DNA of 64,000 nt from Acidaminococcus hominis (GTDB lineage: Bacteria > Bacillota > Negativicutes > Acidaminococcales > Acidaminococcaceae). Below, in pieces: positions 7,806 through 17,592 of this stretch. The translations under genes were made by a program, and so were the position numbers. The notes beneath the pieces are model-generated. The model was not told the origin of the DNA. It saw only the letters and a program-made list of their open reading frames with translations, and searched no databases. The stretch is from NCBI RefSeq assembly GCF_021044795.1, contig NZ_JAJNOP010000006.1. One strand, 5' to 3'. Position 1 is the first letter of the stretch. Each line of letters opens with the position of its first letter.

Positions 7806-8738
7806 TTACTGAACTATTTTTTGTACTTCACTGCTGACCTGGTCGGTAATATCATCGGCGCTGATATTGGCCCGAGGGTTCCGGAAAATCAGCGTGTATT
7901 TCCGGGTCAGGTTGATTTTCTTGATGGCGCTGAGGATGTCGCTGTCGATATCGTCCTTGAGTGCCTGTTCATCGCTTTTCTGCTTTTGGATCTGTTTGTC
8001 CATGGAGGCCAGCAGCTTGTCCAGCTGCTCTTTCCCAGGAGAGGCCGCAAGGCCCTTGGGTCCCAGTTTGAAACCGGTTTGTTCCTGGATTACCTGGTCC
8101 GCCAGCTCTTTGGCGTAAGCCTGAAGCCGGGCCTGGGAAGCGGCAATGTCCGCCCCCAGCTTCTGCTGCAGCCAGGCTTCCTTCTTGGCATTCACTTCGT
8201 CCAGATCCTTCTGGCGTTTGGCCAGCAGTTCATCCTGTTCCTGGAGGACCGCCTTCTGGGCTTCCTCGGTCATCTTGATGCTGCCCAGCTTCAGTCGCAG
8301 GTTGAACAGGGGAATGCGGTATTTTTCTTCCACAGCCTCCCGGTCCTGCTTTACCTGGGCTTCTGCCTCCGTCTCCAGGGCTTCCCGCTTTTTTCGGAGC
8401 AGGTCGTTTTCCTGGGACTGCTTTTCCGCCATTTTGGCAGAAATCTGGGCCCGCTTGAACTGGTCGGCTCCCAGATTCTTGATGTTCTTCATTTTCCCCA
8501 GGAGTTCCAGCTGCTGGCGGCCATTTTCCATCTGCCGCTGCCGCAGCCATTTGGCTGTCTCCAGCGTTTCCTGCTGATGCTTCCATTCTTTGTACTTGGG
8601 ATGCTGCTGGACCAGTTTATCCCAGTCCACCACCGCAAAGCGGGGTTTTTCCTGCTCCCAGGGCAGTTTTGCCTGGGAAAAGCCACAGCCGCCCAAAAGC
8701 AGAAGCCCTGTCAGCAATAGACCGATCAGCCGGCGCAT
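7806..8738 (-). CDS. Large OmpH/Skp-like coiled-coil lipoprotein (second copy)
   Basis: The protein has 310 residues, about twice the usual Skp length. A lipoprotein signal ends at LLLLGGC (about residue 18). The strand RFAVVDWDKLVQQHP matches the OmpH N-terminus, followed by a long charged coiled coil rich in Lys, Glu and Gln (about residues 45-200) and a second helical stretch. It probably acts as a periplasmic holdase or spacer for outer-membrane protein assembly; this is inferred from family and position. It is 15 bp from the third copy and 29 bp from the first. Confidence 0.7.
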   Translation of the reverse strand: MRRLIGLLLTGLLLLGGCGFSQAKLPWEQEKPRFAVVDWDKLVQQHPKYKEWKHQQETLETAKWLRQRQMENGRQQLELLGKMKNIKNLGADQFKRAQISAKMAEKQSQENDLLRKKREALETEAEAQVKQDREAVEEKYRIPLFNLRLKLGSIKMTEEAQKAVLQEQDELLAKRQKDLDEVNAKKEAWLQQKLGADIAASQARLQAYAKELADQVIQEQTGFKLGPKGLAASPGKEQLDKLLASMDKQIQKQKSDEQALKDDIDSDILSAIKKINLTRKYTLIFRNPRANISADDITDQVSSEVQKIVQ

Positions 8739-8767
8739 GAGACATTCCTCCTATCTTCGGGGTGGGA

Positions 8768-9241
8768 TTATTTACCCTTTTTCAGCTCAGCCTGTACATC
8801 GGCGGTAACATCTACGCCGCCGTACACCACTGCGCCTTCGTTGACGATGACGGTCAGGCCTTTGGTCTTGCCTACAGCCAGGATGGCATCATCCGCTTTC
8901 TTTTTCAGAGGTTCTACCAGTTCCTTCTCCTTGGCTTGGAGCTTTTCCTGGGTTTCCTGCTGGAGTTTCTGCTTGTCGGCATCACTCATATCCTTACTCT
9001 TTTCCTGAAACTCCTTTTGGCTGTCCTGCATTGCCTGCTGCATCTGCCGCTGGGCATCATCAATGCCGGGTACGGCGGACATCACCTGGTTGTAGTTGAT
9101 CTTGCCAATGGCGGAGTTCAAGGTGCCCGTGTCCCCGCCCAGGTGACCCTGTACGGCCAGGACAAATACACCGACAACCATAATGGCTGCAATTACCAGT
9201 GAAATCAATTTCACGGTTTTCTTATTGGCCAATTCCATCAT
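8768..9241 (-). CDS. OmpH/Skp-family protein with N-terminal membrane anchor (first copy)
   Basis: The 157-residue product has an uncleaved-looking N-terminal membrane segment (about residues 10-30) and no lipobox, followed by INYNQVMSAVPG, a Gln/Lys/Glu-rich coiled coil and the strand GLTVIVNEGAVVYGGVDVT typical of OmpH. It lies 35 bp after bamA, the conserved place for skp. A second in-frame ATG at 9238 is an equally good start. It is likely an outer-membrane protein chaperone tethered to the inner membrane. Confidence 0.8.
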   Translation of the reverse strand: MMELANKKTVKLISLVIAAIMVVGVFVLAVQGHLGGDTGTLNSAIGKINYNQVMSAVPGIDDAQRQMQQAMQDSQKEFQEKSKDMSDADKQKLQQETQEKLQAKEKELVEPLKKKADDAILAVGKTKGLTVIVNEGAVVYGGVDVTADVQAELKKGK

Positions 9242-9276
9242 TTTCCTATCCCTGCTTCCTTATTGCTGCAAATTTG

Positions 9277-11511
9277 TTAGAACGTACCGCCAAAGCTGAA
9301 GTGGAAGCGGCCGCCTCTATTATCTCCATCCAAACGATAGCCGTAGTCCAGTTTGATGGGTCCTAACGGGGAGTTGATCCGCAGGCCCAAACCAATGGAG
9401 TGCTTCATATCGCTCAGGTCGAAATCAGTTTCATCGTAATCCTTGCTCCAGGCATACGCCGTATCCGTGAAGAACACGCCCTGTACCTTCTTGATGATGG
9501 GATACCGGAATTCCAGGGAGCCCTTCAGCATGCTGTTGCCCTTGAACTGGTCATCCTTGTAGCCGCGCAGGATATCGCTGCCGCCCACCGCAAAGCGCTG
9601 GGACAGGGGCATATCCCCGTTGGCGTAGCCGGCGCCCAGGTTCAGGGCCCAGACGTAATCCTTGCCCATCCGGTAGTAGTAGCGGTAGTCGGCCTGGTAC
9701 TTCTCAAAGTTGAAGTCTCCGCCGAAGTTGGCCACTTCCACAGAGTAGGACGTACGCTTGCCTTCTCTGGGATCGTAGATGTTGTCACGGGTATCCAGAA
9801 TCCGGGACAGGGTAATGCTCCGGGTGCTGCCGAAGTTCCGTTTTCTTCTGGCTTCAGCTACGGATTCGCCCTGGCTTACGCCATCATCGATGCCTTCGAA
9901 GTACTGGTGGTTGTCATACCCATCCACCGGGCCCTTGTACTTGTCGTCCCGGTTTTTCAGGGTGATCATGTTGGTGATGAATTCGTTATCGGTTACCCGG
10001 CTGAAGAACAATTCTTCGCCAATGCGTTTCTTGTAGTAACGGGCGATTTCGTTGCCGTCCCGGTTGTAATCGATGTATTCGTTGGTCATGTTGTAGAACG
10101 TCAGGCCAGCGGTGGTTTCCTTGTCGTCGATCCAGGGTTTCACGTAGGAAACTTCGAAGTTGGACTTGGTTTCGGAGTCGCCGCCGAATTCCCAACGGGC
10201 GTTGACGCTGTCGCCGATGCCCAGGAAGTTCTTGTCGCCGATGCTGACCATGCCCAGGAAGCCGTCGGCATCACTGTAGCCGGCGCCGATGCCGAAGGTA
10301 CCGGTGCTGGTCTCCACCACAGAGATTTCCACGGATACGGTGTTGGGCATCTGGCCCGGGTTCAGGCGGATGTTCACGTCTTCAAAGTAGCCCAGGTTGT
10401 AGATCTTCTGCATGCTCCGGCGCGCCAGTTTGGCATTGAAGGGTTCACCCTTCTTCATGCGCATTTCCCGGATGATGACGTAATCCTTGGTCTTGGTGTT
10501 GCCCTTCACCCGGTAGTCTTCAATAACGCCTTCGCTGACCTGCACAATCAGAGTGCCGTTATCCAGCATCCGCACATCGCTGACCTTGGCCAGAATGTAG
10601 CCCTGTTCGCTGTAGAGGCTTTCCACCTTCCGGGCGCCAATACTTACGTCCCGGGAGTTTAATACCTGGCCGATGGGCAGGTTCAGAGCCTTTTTGATAT
10701 CTCCCGTGGAGATTTTTGTATTGCCTTCAATTTCCAGGTCCTGAAGCACAGGATTTTCCTGGACCTGGTACGCAATCTGTACCCCTTCCGGCACTTTGGT
10801 GAACACCGGCTTCACATCATAGAACCAGCCGGTTTCGTAAATGGCCCGGACATCGTCCTGGAGGGCTTCCTTGGTAAACTTGGTGCCGGCGGGCATTTTC
10901 AGCACATCGGTGAGCTTGGAAGCGTCCTCGTGGGTGTTGCCAGTAAAGGTTACCTTGGTCACCGTTTGGCCCACGTACGGGTCGGAGGCTTTGGCCAGGG
11001 CATCATAGCGGCTTTCCTGGCTGTTGATGTCGTAGTCGGACAATACGGACTGCTGCAGGATGCTGCGGCCGGGAAGCTGCTTGTTCTGGGCTTCCTCAAT
11101 TTCCTTTTGCTGGGTGGCCCGGGCCTGTTCCTGCTCCTGGTCCGCTTCCTGCTGCTGCCGTTCCTTTTCCAGTTTTTCCTTGCCTACTTTTTCAATGTAG
11201 GTTACGCCATTGCGGCGTACTTCCCGGTAACGGGGTGCATCTTCGTCCGCAGCCTTTTGGGTATCGGTTGTGCCCGTTTGGGATTGCGAATTCTGTGCCT
11301 GCTGCCCAGCGTCCGGCTGTTGGGACTGAGTTTCCTCGGCCGTGCCGATTTCAATTTTTCCCACTTCCTGGTCAGTTTTGGTTACGGTCTTATGGCCGGT
11401 CAGATCGATGACGGAGCCATGGGACTCCTGTGCAGCATATGCTGGTGTGGTCAGTGCCAGTGAAGCCAGAACTGCAATGGACAACTGCCGCCAGTTAACA
11501 TGATTCTTCAT
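9277..11511 (-). CDS. bamA: Outer membrane protein assembly factor BamA
   Basis: BamA inserts beta-barrel proteins into the outer membrane. The 744-residue protein has a signal peptide (1-26), a low-complexity Gln/Glu-rich region (about 30-150), three POTRA domains (about 182-252, 257-330 and 331-402) and an Omp85 barrel (403-744) ending in GGTF. E. coli BamA has five POTRA domains and no such linker, so the disordered stretch may replace part of the periplasmic arm. It starts the bamA-ompH transcription unit, with a good promoter 70-100 bp upstream. No BamB-E lipoproteins are nearby, as is usual in Negativicutes. Confidence 0.94.
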   Translation of the reverse strand: MKNHVNWRQLSIAVLASLALTTPAYAAQESHGSVIDLTGHKTVTKTDQEVGKIEIGTAEETQSQQPDAGQQAQNSQSQTGTTDTQKAADEDAPRYREVRRNGVTYIEKVGKEKLEKERQQQEADQEQEQARATQQKEIEEAQNKQLPGRSILQQSVLSDYDINSQESRYDALAKASDPYVGQTVTKVTFTGNTHEDASKLTDVLKMPAGTKFTKEALQDDVRAIYETGWFYDVKPVFTKVPEGVQIAYQVQENPVLQDLEIEGNTKISTGDIKKALNLPIGQVLNSRDVSIGARKVESLYSEQGYILAKVSDVRMLDNGTLIVQVSEGVIEDYRVKGNTKTKDYVIIREMRMKKGEPFNAKLARRSMQKIYNLGYFEDVNIRLNPGQMPNTVSVEISVVETSTGTFGIGAGYSDADGFLGMVSIGDKNFLGIGDSVNARWEFGGDSETKSNFEVSYVKPWIDDKETTAGLTFYNMTNEYIDYNRDGNEIARYYKKRIGEELFFSRVTDNEFITNMITLKNRDDKYKGPVDGYDNHQYFEGIDDGVSQGESVAEARRKRNFGSTRSITLSRILDTRDNIYDPREGKRTSYSVEVANFGGDFNFEKYQADYRYYYRMGKDYVWALNLGAGYANGDMPLSQRFAVGGSDILRGYKDDQFKGNSMLKGSLEFRYPIIKKVQGVFFTDTAYAWSKDYDETDFDLSDMKHSIGLGLRINSPLGPIKLDYGYRLDGDNRGGRFHFSFGGTF

Positions 11512-11578
11512 AACTTACCCCCTAAATAGGTGCTTGGCAATCTATAGCTACCATACGCCCAGGTTACATATCCAGTTA

Positions 11579-11607
11579 ATTATACATTTTATCGGTAGAT
11601 ATTTCCA
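11579..11607 (-). promoter_or_regulatory. Sigma70-type promoter of the bamA unit
   Basis: On the minus strand TGGAAA (11602-11607) and a perfect TATAAT (11579-11584) are separated by 17 bp. The predicted start lies about 60 bp before the bamA ATG. Confidence 0.55.
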
Positions 11608-11644
11608 GTCCCGGAGAACAGAACTCGCTGTTTTCTCCGGGACT
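11607..11644. terminator. Strong hairpin between tamB and bamA
   Basis: AGTCCCGGAGAA at 11607-11618 pairs perfectly with TTCTCCGGGACT at 11633-11644. The T-rich flank lies on the plus-strand side. On the minus strand the stem runs straight into the bamA -35 box, so it may insulate bamA from tamB transcription rather than act as a classic terminator. Confidence 0.5.
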
Positions 11645-11684
11645 ATTTTGTAAATTTTTCTTTTTTTGAGTGTGACACCGGGCT

Positions 11685-14600
11685 TTAGAACCGGGTATGG
11701 TACTGTACGCCATACCAATGTTCCTGATCCTGGTTCACCGAGAAGCTCAGGTTTACCTTCTTGGCAATGTAGTATTCCGCAAAGGTATTGTATTCTTCCC
11801 CGTCAAACCGGGTGGTGTAGCCCACCTTCAGTTTGTTACCGAAGTACTTGCTTACCAGCACGTTGTACTCCCGGCGGTCCTGGAGGTTGGTTTCATTGGC
11901 CCGCTGGGCATCCAGGCTGAAGCCGATGCCGGTCTGAAGGTTGCCGCTGTAAATCCGCAGTTCATCCAGGCCCAAAGCGTCCTTAATGGCGTCTTCCACG
12001 TCGGCCAGATAGGTGAGCTGCAAGCCCGCATCTACCAGGCTCTGGACATCTGCGTTGGTCAAGTCCGCGTTATCCGTCTTCAGGGTCAGGAAACGCTTCA
12101 GGGTATCCTCGTTCTGGGGCGGGTCACTGGACAGATGAATTTGCAGGTCATCCAGGCTCAGGGGGCCGCTGGCCTTGGCCAAGATGTTGTACTGGCCAAG
12201 CCGGGTAAAGGCAGTGAGATCCAATACCGGGATAAAGGTGCCGGGCATGGGCCAGGTCAACTGCCCAAAGCCGATTCTAAAGGGCGTTCCCAGGTATTTC
12301 AGGGTGCTGCCCTTGTTCACCGTGATGCTGCTGCCATTCATATAGGGATTTTCCGTGGTGCCGGTGGCGTGGATCTTGCCTCTGGCATGGATATCAAAGA
12401 AGGAAGCGTTGTACAGGTGCAGGTCGTCCCCCAGATCCACGGTCACATCCAGGCCCAGGTTGGAGCCGCCGCCGGACAGGTCCGGAATGGAGCTGATGCC
12501 CAGGTAGATTTCCTCCAGCTTGAAGTCCGCGGTCACAAAGGGCATGGCGTTCTTTTGCTCCACGGTCAGGTTCCCGTTGATTTTCCCCCGAATCAGGGAG
12601 GAGTCGGGCTCTACGTCCTTGACCACAGCCGTCAGCTGATAGGGCTTGCCGGAGGTATCGTGGAGCTGGTAGGAGCCGGACGCGGTAATGCTGCCGTTCT
12701 TGCCCACGGTGGTAGAAAATTCCTTCAGGGTAATGGTGTTGCCGGCAAACTGGGCATGGAATTTCATATTGTCCAGGGTGCTGTTGATGCGTTTCAGCTT
12801 CACCGTGCCATTATCCATATCGATGGAGCCATTTACCGCATAGTTTTCCAAGGTGCCGGTAATGGCCACGTTGCCGCTGGTAGGGCCTTCCGCCCAATCC
12901 ACGTATTTGGTCAGGGTGGGCAGGATGGCCAGGTTGCCGTTATCCAAATGGACATCCAGATTCATCTGGGCATGGGGGTTCTTCCGGTCCTTCGGGGCCC
13001 GCAAAAGGTCCATGGGGAAGGTACCGTAGGCACTGACCTTGTACACATCCCGCTGAATCAGGAACTGTTCCAGGCTGAACATCTGGTCCCGGAGGGTAAC
13101 CATGCCGTACAGGCTGTCAAAGGCCACGCCGTTGACGCTGCCTCCGTCCAGTTCCAGGGAGAAGTTGCCCTTGGGGTTATCCAGCGGGCCCTTTACCTGG
13201 GCGGCGATGTTCATTTTGCCGGTAACGTCCGGGGGATTATTGGCAAAGGCCACCGTTAACAATTTGGCGCTGGCGGCGTTGGTGGCCAGTTCCAGGTCAA
13301 CGGTCTTCTTGCGCAGGTCCACATTGCCCTGGGCCGCCAGAATGCCGCCCTGGGCTTCTGTGGCCTGAAGCTTGCGAATCTGCCAGTTGCCGTGGAGGGT
13401 GTAGATATCAAAGTCCGCAGCGCTAAAGGGTACGCCCCGGACCTTGCCGTCTTCCACCTTGCCCTTGATGGTCATGCCGGTACCCCGGCCTTTGGGATTC
13501 AGTTCAATCCGGCCGGACAGGTAGCCGTCAATGTCCAGATTCAGGCCGCCCATTTGCAGCAGGCTCCGCACATTGCCCCGCTCCACATCTGCCGTCCACT
13601 GGATCAGCCGCTGGTCAAAATCGAAATAGGCCTTCAGGGAATAGTCCCCGCCGGTCTTTTGCTGGAAGGTACCTTGCAGGGAATTCACATGGCCGCCCTG
13701 GCTTTGGAAGGACAGGGCAAGGCCGGTAAATTCCACGTTATTGATGAAAACCGAGTTAGAGGTGAGAACCCCCTGGAACTGGGGATTGGTGTAGCGGCCG
13801 GTAATGCTGCCGCTGAAGTTCACCAGGCCTGACAGGCTCACCTCGTCCTTAAACCAGGGCAGCCGCAGGAGATTGAGGTTCCGGGCATCCAGGCCCAGAT
13901 TCAGCACCCCGTCCCGAGTCACGGTCCCTGCAAAGGCAGCAGTACAGGACAGCGCCTGGAGCTTAAAGTTCTGCAAGTTCAGGACCACGCCGTCGTAGGT
14001 ATAGTCCCCGTCCACTTCATCCACCAGGAACTTGTTCACAGACCCGTCGTAGGCATGGACATGGCCGTGGAATTTGGGGTTGGACAAGGGTCCCTGGACG
14101 GTAATGGTATTGGTCAGGTTGCCGGTAATGGCAATGGGCGCTTTGGCCAGGGCCGCCAGGGGTTCCAGCCGAATGCCGGTGGTAGTCAAGGTGGCATCCA
14201 CTACCGGATCTTCCGGTTTCAGGTCCAGGGAACCGTCCAGCACATGGGTACCCTGGTCCATGAGAGCTTCCACCTTATGGAAGGACAATTTCTGGTCCGC
14301 CCAGTTCAGGGCCCCATGGACTTCCTGGATTTTCAGGCCCATAAGTTCTGCGTCCTTCAAAGAGAAGGCGCCAAATACCGAGGGGTTGGCCGCAGTGCCG
14401 GAAGCCGTCAGGTGGGTGGACAGCTTGCCGCTGCCTTCCTGGCCCGCCAGCCGCAGCAGCGGGGTAATAGGAATATCCGTAAGGTACAAATCCGCTTTCA
14501 GAGCCTCGCCTATATAGGAACCGGTACCTGCCAGGGCGCCCCCTTCAGCCGTATAGCCGGACAGCCGGGTTACCGCAACATCGCTGCCGGTAATCAGGGC

Positions 14601-16022
14601 ATCCACCGCCAGCTGGTTCAGGGAAAGCTCGTTCCACTGGAGGGCCAGGTCACTGCTTACGGTCTCCAGCTTCAGGGTGCCGTCGTTGTAGCTGCCCTGG
14701 GCGTACAGGGTACCGTTCAGGCCCAGGCTTCCAGCCCGGGGCACAAAACTGCTGAGGTCAATCTGCTGGGCTTCAAAGGAACCAATGCCGCTCTGCTCCT
14801 TCCAGTCGTAGGACGCATGAATCACCGCCCTGCCGCCGCCCACTTCTGCGGACGCACCGTTTACTTCTATTCTCTGGCCCTGAATGGACAGGGGCAACCG
14901 GAGCTGGGTCAGGGTATAGCCCTGTACGGTCAGGGCGTCACTGGTAAGCACCCCGTCTCCCAGCAGGTTATCCTTGTCCCCGTTCAGGGTAATCTCCGCA
15001 TTTACAAGGCCCTGGGCCGGCACTTCCACCGGCAGGGCGGACAGATCCAATTGCCTTACCTGCACGGTCAGGCGCTGGGCCTTGGGATTATCCATATCCG
15101 ACAGGTCCACAGAACCCTGGAGATGGGCTTTCTGGCCGTTTACCGTGGCATCCAGGTCGGAGGCTGTCAGCTTCAGGTCTTCAAAAGCTACATCGCCGCT
15201 GGCCGTCAGGTCCAGGGGGATATCGTTATAGGTATAGGTAGCCTGCACCTGTCCCAGGGTACTCTTCCCGGACAAATGATTGCCGTCCTCAGTGCCCGTC
15301 CAGGTAATGGACGTATCCGTTACCTGGCCTTTCAGCCCGGTAAGGGGCAGCAGGTGAGCCGCCAGGCTGCGGAAATCATCCAGCCGCAGCAGACCTGTTT
15401 CCATGGTAATCTGGCCGTGCCGGTCCGTATCGATGGTGCCGGTGACCTGGATGGTCTGGTCCTCCTTGGTAAGGGCCATCTGAATACCAAACACCGGATT
15501 CCGGGCCGGGTCCACTTCGCCCTCCACGCCCATGGTCCACTGTCCATAGGGCATCTGCACGGAAAGTTCCCCATCCCGGATGGCTACCTTGCCCTTAAAG
15601 TCCGTACTGGAAGACTGGCTGGGCTTTAATAAGCCTGCCACGTTCCATTCTTCCTGGTCGTTTTGGACCAGGAGCAGCCGGGGCCGTTCCAGGGTAATAT
15701 GGGTAATGGTTCCCACGGCCCCGCTGCCTCCCAGCAGCTTAAAGGGATTCAGCTCCAGCTTCAGAGCCGGAATCTGGGCCACCAGGTCCCCCTGGGTGGT
15801 ACGCAGTTCCACATCTTTAACGGTAAAGGCCAGGTCCGGACTGACTTCCACCGTGCTCATTTGCAATTGTCCGTTGATATATTCGGCAGCAGTCTGCTCC
15901 ACAAACGGGATTGCCCGGTTCAGTCCTGCGGGAAGGATCAGTTTCCACAGAAACAGATATACGCCAAGCAGGATCACAGCACAGACGAGCAGCCATTTTG
16001 TTTTCTTGGCCCGCATCTGCAT
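11685..16022 (-). CDS. tamB: TamB-type translocation/assembly and lipid-transport protein
   Basis: This is a 1445-residue AsmA-like protein. An N-terminal membrane anchor (about residues 8-28) is followed by a very long repetitive beta-rich region and the DUF490/TamB domain over the last 350 residues or so. TamB-like proteins form hydrophobic-groove bridges across the periplasm and help carry phospholipid to, and assemble proteins in, the outer membrane. The length and architecture match the family. No TamA is seen; BamA, encoded just downstream, may be its outer-membrane partner, as proposed for diderms without TamA. AGGAGG lies just upstream of the start, and the gene follows the tolC terminator. 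Confidence 0.9.
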   Translation of the reverse strand: MQMRAKKTKWLLVCAVILLGVYLFLWKLILPAGLNRAIPFVEQTAAEYINGQLQMSTVEVSPDLAFTVKDVELRTTQGDLVAQIPALKLELNPFKLLGGSGAVGTITHITLERPRLLLVQNDQEEWNVAGLLKPSQSSSTDFKGKVAIRDGELSVQMPYGQWTMGVEGEVDPARNPVFGIQMALTKEDQTIQVTGTIDTDRHGQITMETGLLRLDDFRSLAAHLLPLTGLKGQVTDTSITWTGTEDGNHLSGKSTLGQVQATYTYNDIPLDLTASGDVAFEDLKLTASDLDATVNGQKAHLQGSVDLSDMDNPKAQRLTVQVRQLDLSALPVEVPAQGLVNAEITLNGDKDNLLGDGVLTSDALTVQGYTLTQLRLPLSIQGQRIEVNGASAEVGGGRAVIHASYDWKEQSGIGSFEAQQIDLSSFVPRAGSLGLNGTLYAQGSYNDGTLKLETVSSDLALQWNELSLNQLAVDALITGSDVAVTRLSGYTAEGGALAGTGSYIGEALKADLYLTDIPITPLLRLAGQEGSGKLSTHLTASGTAANPSVFGAFSLKDAELMGLKIQEVHGALNWADQKLSFHKVEALMDQGTHVLDGSLDLKPEDPVVDATLTTTGIRLEPLAALAKAPIAITGNLTNTITVQGPLSNPKFHGHVHAYDGSVNKFLVDEVDGDYTYDGVVLNLQNFKLQALSCTAAFAGTVTRDGVLNLGLDARNLNLLRLPWFKDEVSLSGLVNFSGSITGRYTNPQFQGVLTSNSVFINNVEFTGLALSFQSQGGHVNSLQGTFQQKTGGDYSLKAYFDFDQRLIQWTADVERGNVRSLLQMGGLNLDIDGYLSGRIELNPKGRGTGMTIKGKVEDGKVRGVPFSAADFDIYTLHGNWQIRKLQATEAQGGILAAQGNVDLRKKTVDLELATNAASAKLLTVAFANNPPDVTGKMNIAAQVKGPLDNPKGNFSLELDGGSVNGVAFDSLYGMVTLRDQMFSLEQFLIQRDVYKVSAYGTFPMDLLRAPKDRKNPHAQMNLDVHLDNGNLAILPTLTKYVDWAEGPTSGNVAITGTLENYAVNGSIDMDNGTVKLKRINSTLDNMKFHAQFAGNTITLKEFSTTVGKNGSITASGSYQLHDTSGKPYQLTAVVKDVEPDSSLIRGKINGNLTVEQKNAMPFVTADFKLEEIYLGISSIPDLSGGGSNLGLDVTVDLGDDLHLYNASFFDIHARGKIHATGTTENPYMNGSSITVNKGSTLKYLGTPFRIGFGQLTWPMPGTFIPVLDLTAFTRLGQYNILAKASGPLSLDDLQIHLSSDPPQNEDTLKRFLTLKTDNADLTNADVQSLVDAGLQLTYLADVEDAIKDALGLDELRIYSGNLQTGIGFSLDAQRANETNLQDRREYNVLVSKYFGNKLKVGYTTRFDGEEYNTFAEYYIAKKVNLSFSVNQDQEHWYGVQYHTRF

Positions 16023-16080
16023 CCTCCTGAAAAATCAGACATTGTTTACCCTATAAGTATAACAGACTCCGCCAGAAAAT

Positions 16081-16130
16081 AAAAACACCACCTGCAAAAG
16101 TCCACAAATTTGTGGCTCATGCAGGTGGTA
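16081..16130 (-). terminator. Terminator after tolC
   Basis: On the minus strand ACCACCTGCA (16120-16129) pairs with TGCAGGTGGT (16087-16096), with a smaller inner stem, and is followed by GTTTTTATTTT. It separates tolC from tamB. Confidence 0.75.
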
Positions 16131-16201
16131 TATTATTCCGTTAGTCAGGCTGAAACCACTGCGGCAGCACTGGGACCGCAGGGTCCAGAGCGCAGAAGTG
16201 A

Positions 16202-17506
16202 TTATTGGTTTTCGACAGGAACACCCATGGACTGCTCCAGGAGAGCCGTATTGGTGTTGTAGTCATACAAAGCCTGGATATAGTTGTTTTTGGCGGTGGT
16301 CAGGGAAACGGAAGCATCCATTACGTCCGTGTTGGTCCCCACACCGGCCTGGTACCGCAGCTGGGCAATACGGTAATCTTCTTCTGCCTGGGCAACGGCC
16401 ACTTCCGTGGTCTTGATCCGTTTTTCGGCTTCCCGCATGCTCAGGTAGCTGGTCCGTACGGCCAGGCGCACATTATCGGTAATCTGCCGGTAGCTTTCCT
16501 GGGCCTTGATGATGTTGGCCTTGGCTTCCCGTACCTTGGCGGCGGTTACGCCGTAGTCCCAGATGTTCATGCTCACCGTAGCGCCTACGGCCCAGTTGTT
16601 CTTGTGGCTGCCGGGGAAATTATCATCGCTCCATTCGTTGGAAGCCCCCAGGGTCAGTTTCGGCAGGTTGCCAGCGTTGGCAATCTTTTCGGCAGCTTCT
16701 GCCATTTTCACGGAAGCTTCTGCCTGGTGGATTTCCGGACGGTTGGCCATGGCGTAGGTTACGCAGTTGTCCAGGTTATAGTCATTGGGTTTGTATTCCA
16801 GGCCCTGGCTCAGGTTCAGCCGGGTAGCTGTGGGCAGGCCAATTTCGTTGTTCAAGGTGGAAACCGCCACTTCATAGCTGTTCTGGGATTGGGTCAGGGT
16901 CTGCTGGGCGTCCACCAGTTCCACCTGGGAACGGAGTACGTCAGCCTTGGCCACCACGCCTACAGCGTATTGGGCCTGGGTGTTCTTCAAATGCTCGCTG
17001 AGCCGGTCCACGGTTTCCTTGTCCAGGGTTACCGTATTGGCGGCCTGGAGTACATCGTAGTAGTCCTTCGATGCGTTGTAGCGGGTGGTCTGGTAGGAAC
17101 TGTCCATGCCGTATTGGTAGTATTTCAGGTTTTCCTTGGACTGGTCAATGGCGCCTTCCAGGGAACCACCGGAATAAATAGGCACGGAAATGCTCACTTC
17201 GTTGGTATGGGAATTGGCGAAATGAGGCCGCCCGGTAGTGGTCTGGTATTGACCGCCCCGGCCGCTGTAATGGTTAAAGGAAACAGTGCCCCAGCGAGCC
17301 CCTTCTGCCTGGTCCTTCTGGGCCTTGGCCGCATCCAGTTCGGCAGCGGAAATCTTCACATCGGAATTGTTTTCCAGTGCCATGCGCACGGTTTTGCCCA
17401 GATCCAGATTGACGGTCTCCGGAGCCGCTGCGCCCGCAGTATGTAGAGTAAGCGCGCTCATAATAGCCACACTCAGTAATAATTTCTTTGTATGCAAGTG
17501 CTTCAC
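16202..17506 (-). CDS. tolC: TolC-family outer-membrane efflux channel
   Basis: This 434-residue outer-membrane factor has a signal peptide (about 1-27) and the two-fold repeat of long helices and short strands of the TolC/OEP family. Typical segments are the end of repeat one (SYEVAVSTLNNEIGLP) and the repeat-two region RIAQLRYQAGVGTNTDVMDA. TolC trimers form a tunnel through the outer membrane for drug efflux or secretion. It lies just downstream of mlaEFD but has its own promoter and a terminator. An overlapping palindrome is shared with the mlaE upstream region, which suggests joint control. Confidence 0.93.
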   Translation of the reverse strand: MKHLHTKKLLLSVAIMSALTLHTAGAAAPETVNLDLGKTVRMALENNSDVKISAAELDAAKAQKDQAEGARWGTVSFNHYSGRGGQYQTTTGRPHFANSHTNEVSISVPIYSGGSLEGAIDQSKENLKYYQYGMDSSYQTTRYNASKDYYDVLQAANTVTLDKETVDRLSEHLKNTQAQYAVGVVAKADVLRSQVELVDAQQTLTQSQNSYEVAVSTLNNEIGLPTATRLNLSQGLEYKPNDYNLDNCVTYAMANRPEIHQAEASVKMAEAAEKIANAGNLPKLTLGASNEWSDDNFPGSHKNNWAVGATVSMNIWDYGVTAAKVREAKANIIKAQESYRQITDNVRLAVRTSYLSMREAEKRIKTTEVAVAQAEEDYRIAQLRYQAGVGTNTDVMDASVSLTTAKNNYIQALYDYNTNTALLEQSMGVPVENQ

Positions 17507-17527
17507 GTTTATGCCCTCCTGTTTTTC

Positions 17528-17543
17528 CTGACTACTTAGTCAG
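17528..17543. promoter_or_regulatory. Palindromic operator candidate at the tolC start site
   Basis: The sequence is CTGACT, four bases, AGTCAG, a perfect 6+6 inverted repeat. It lies immediately downstream of the predicted tolC transcription start, a position where a repressor could block RNA polymerase. The same half sites and spacing recur at 20540-20555 upstream of mlaE. Confidence 0.5.
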
Positions 17544-17551
17544 CCTTATTT

Positions 17552-17580
17552 ATTATAAACAGTAAGATTTTTAAAGTCAA
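17552..17580 (-). promoter_or_regulatory. Promoter of tolC
   Basis: On the minus strand TTGACT (17575-17580), a 17-bp spacer and TATAAT (17552-17557) make a near-consensus sigma70 promoter. Confidence 0.75.
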
Positions 17581-17592
17581 TTGAGAATCTGC

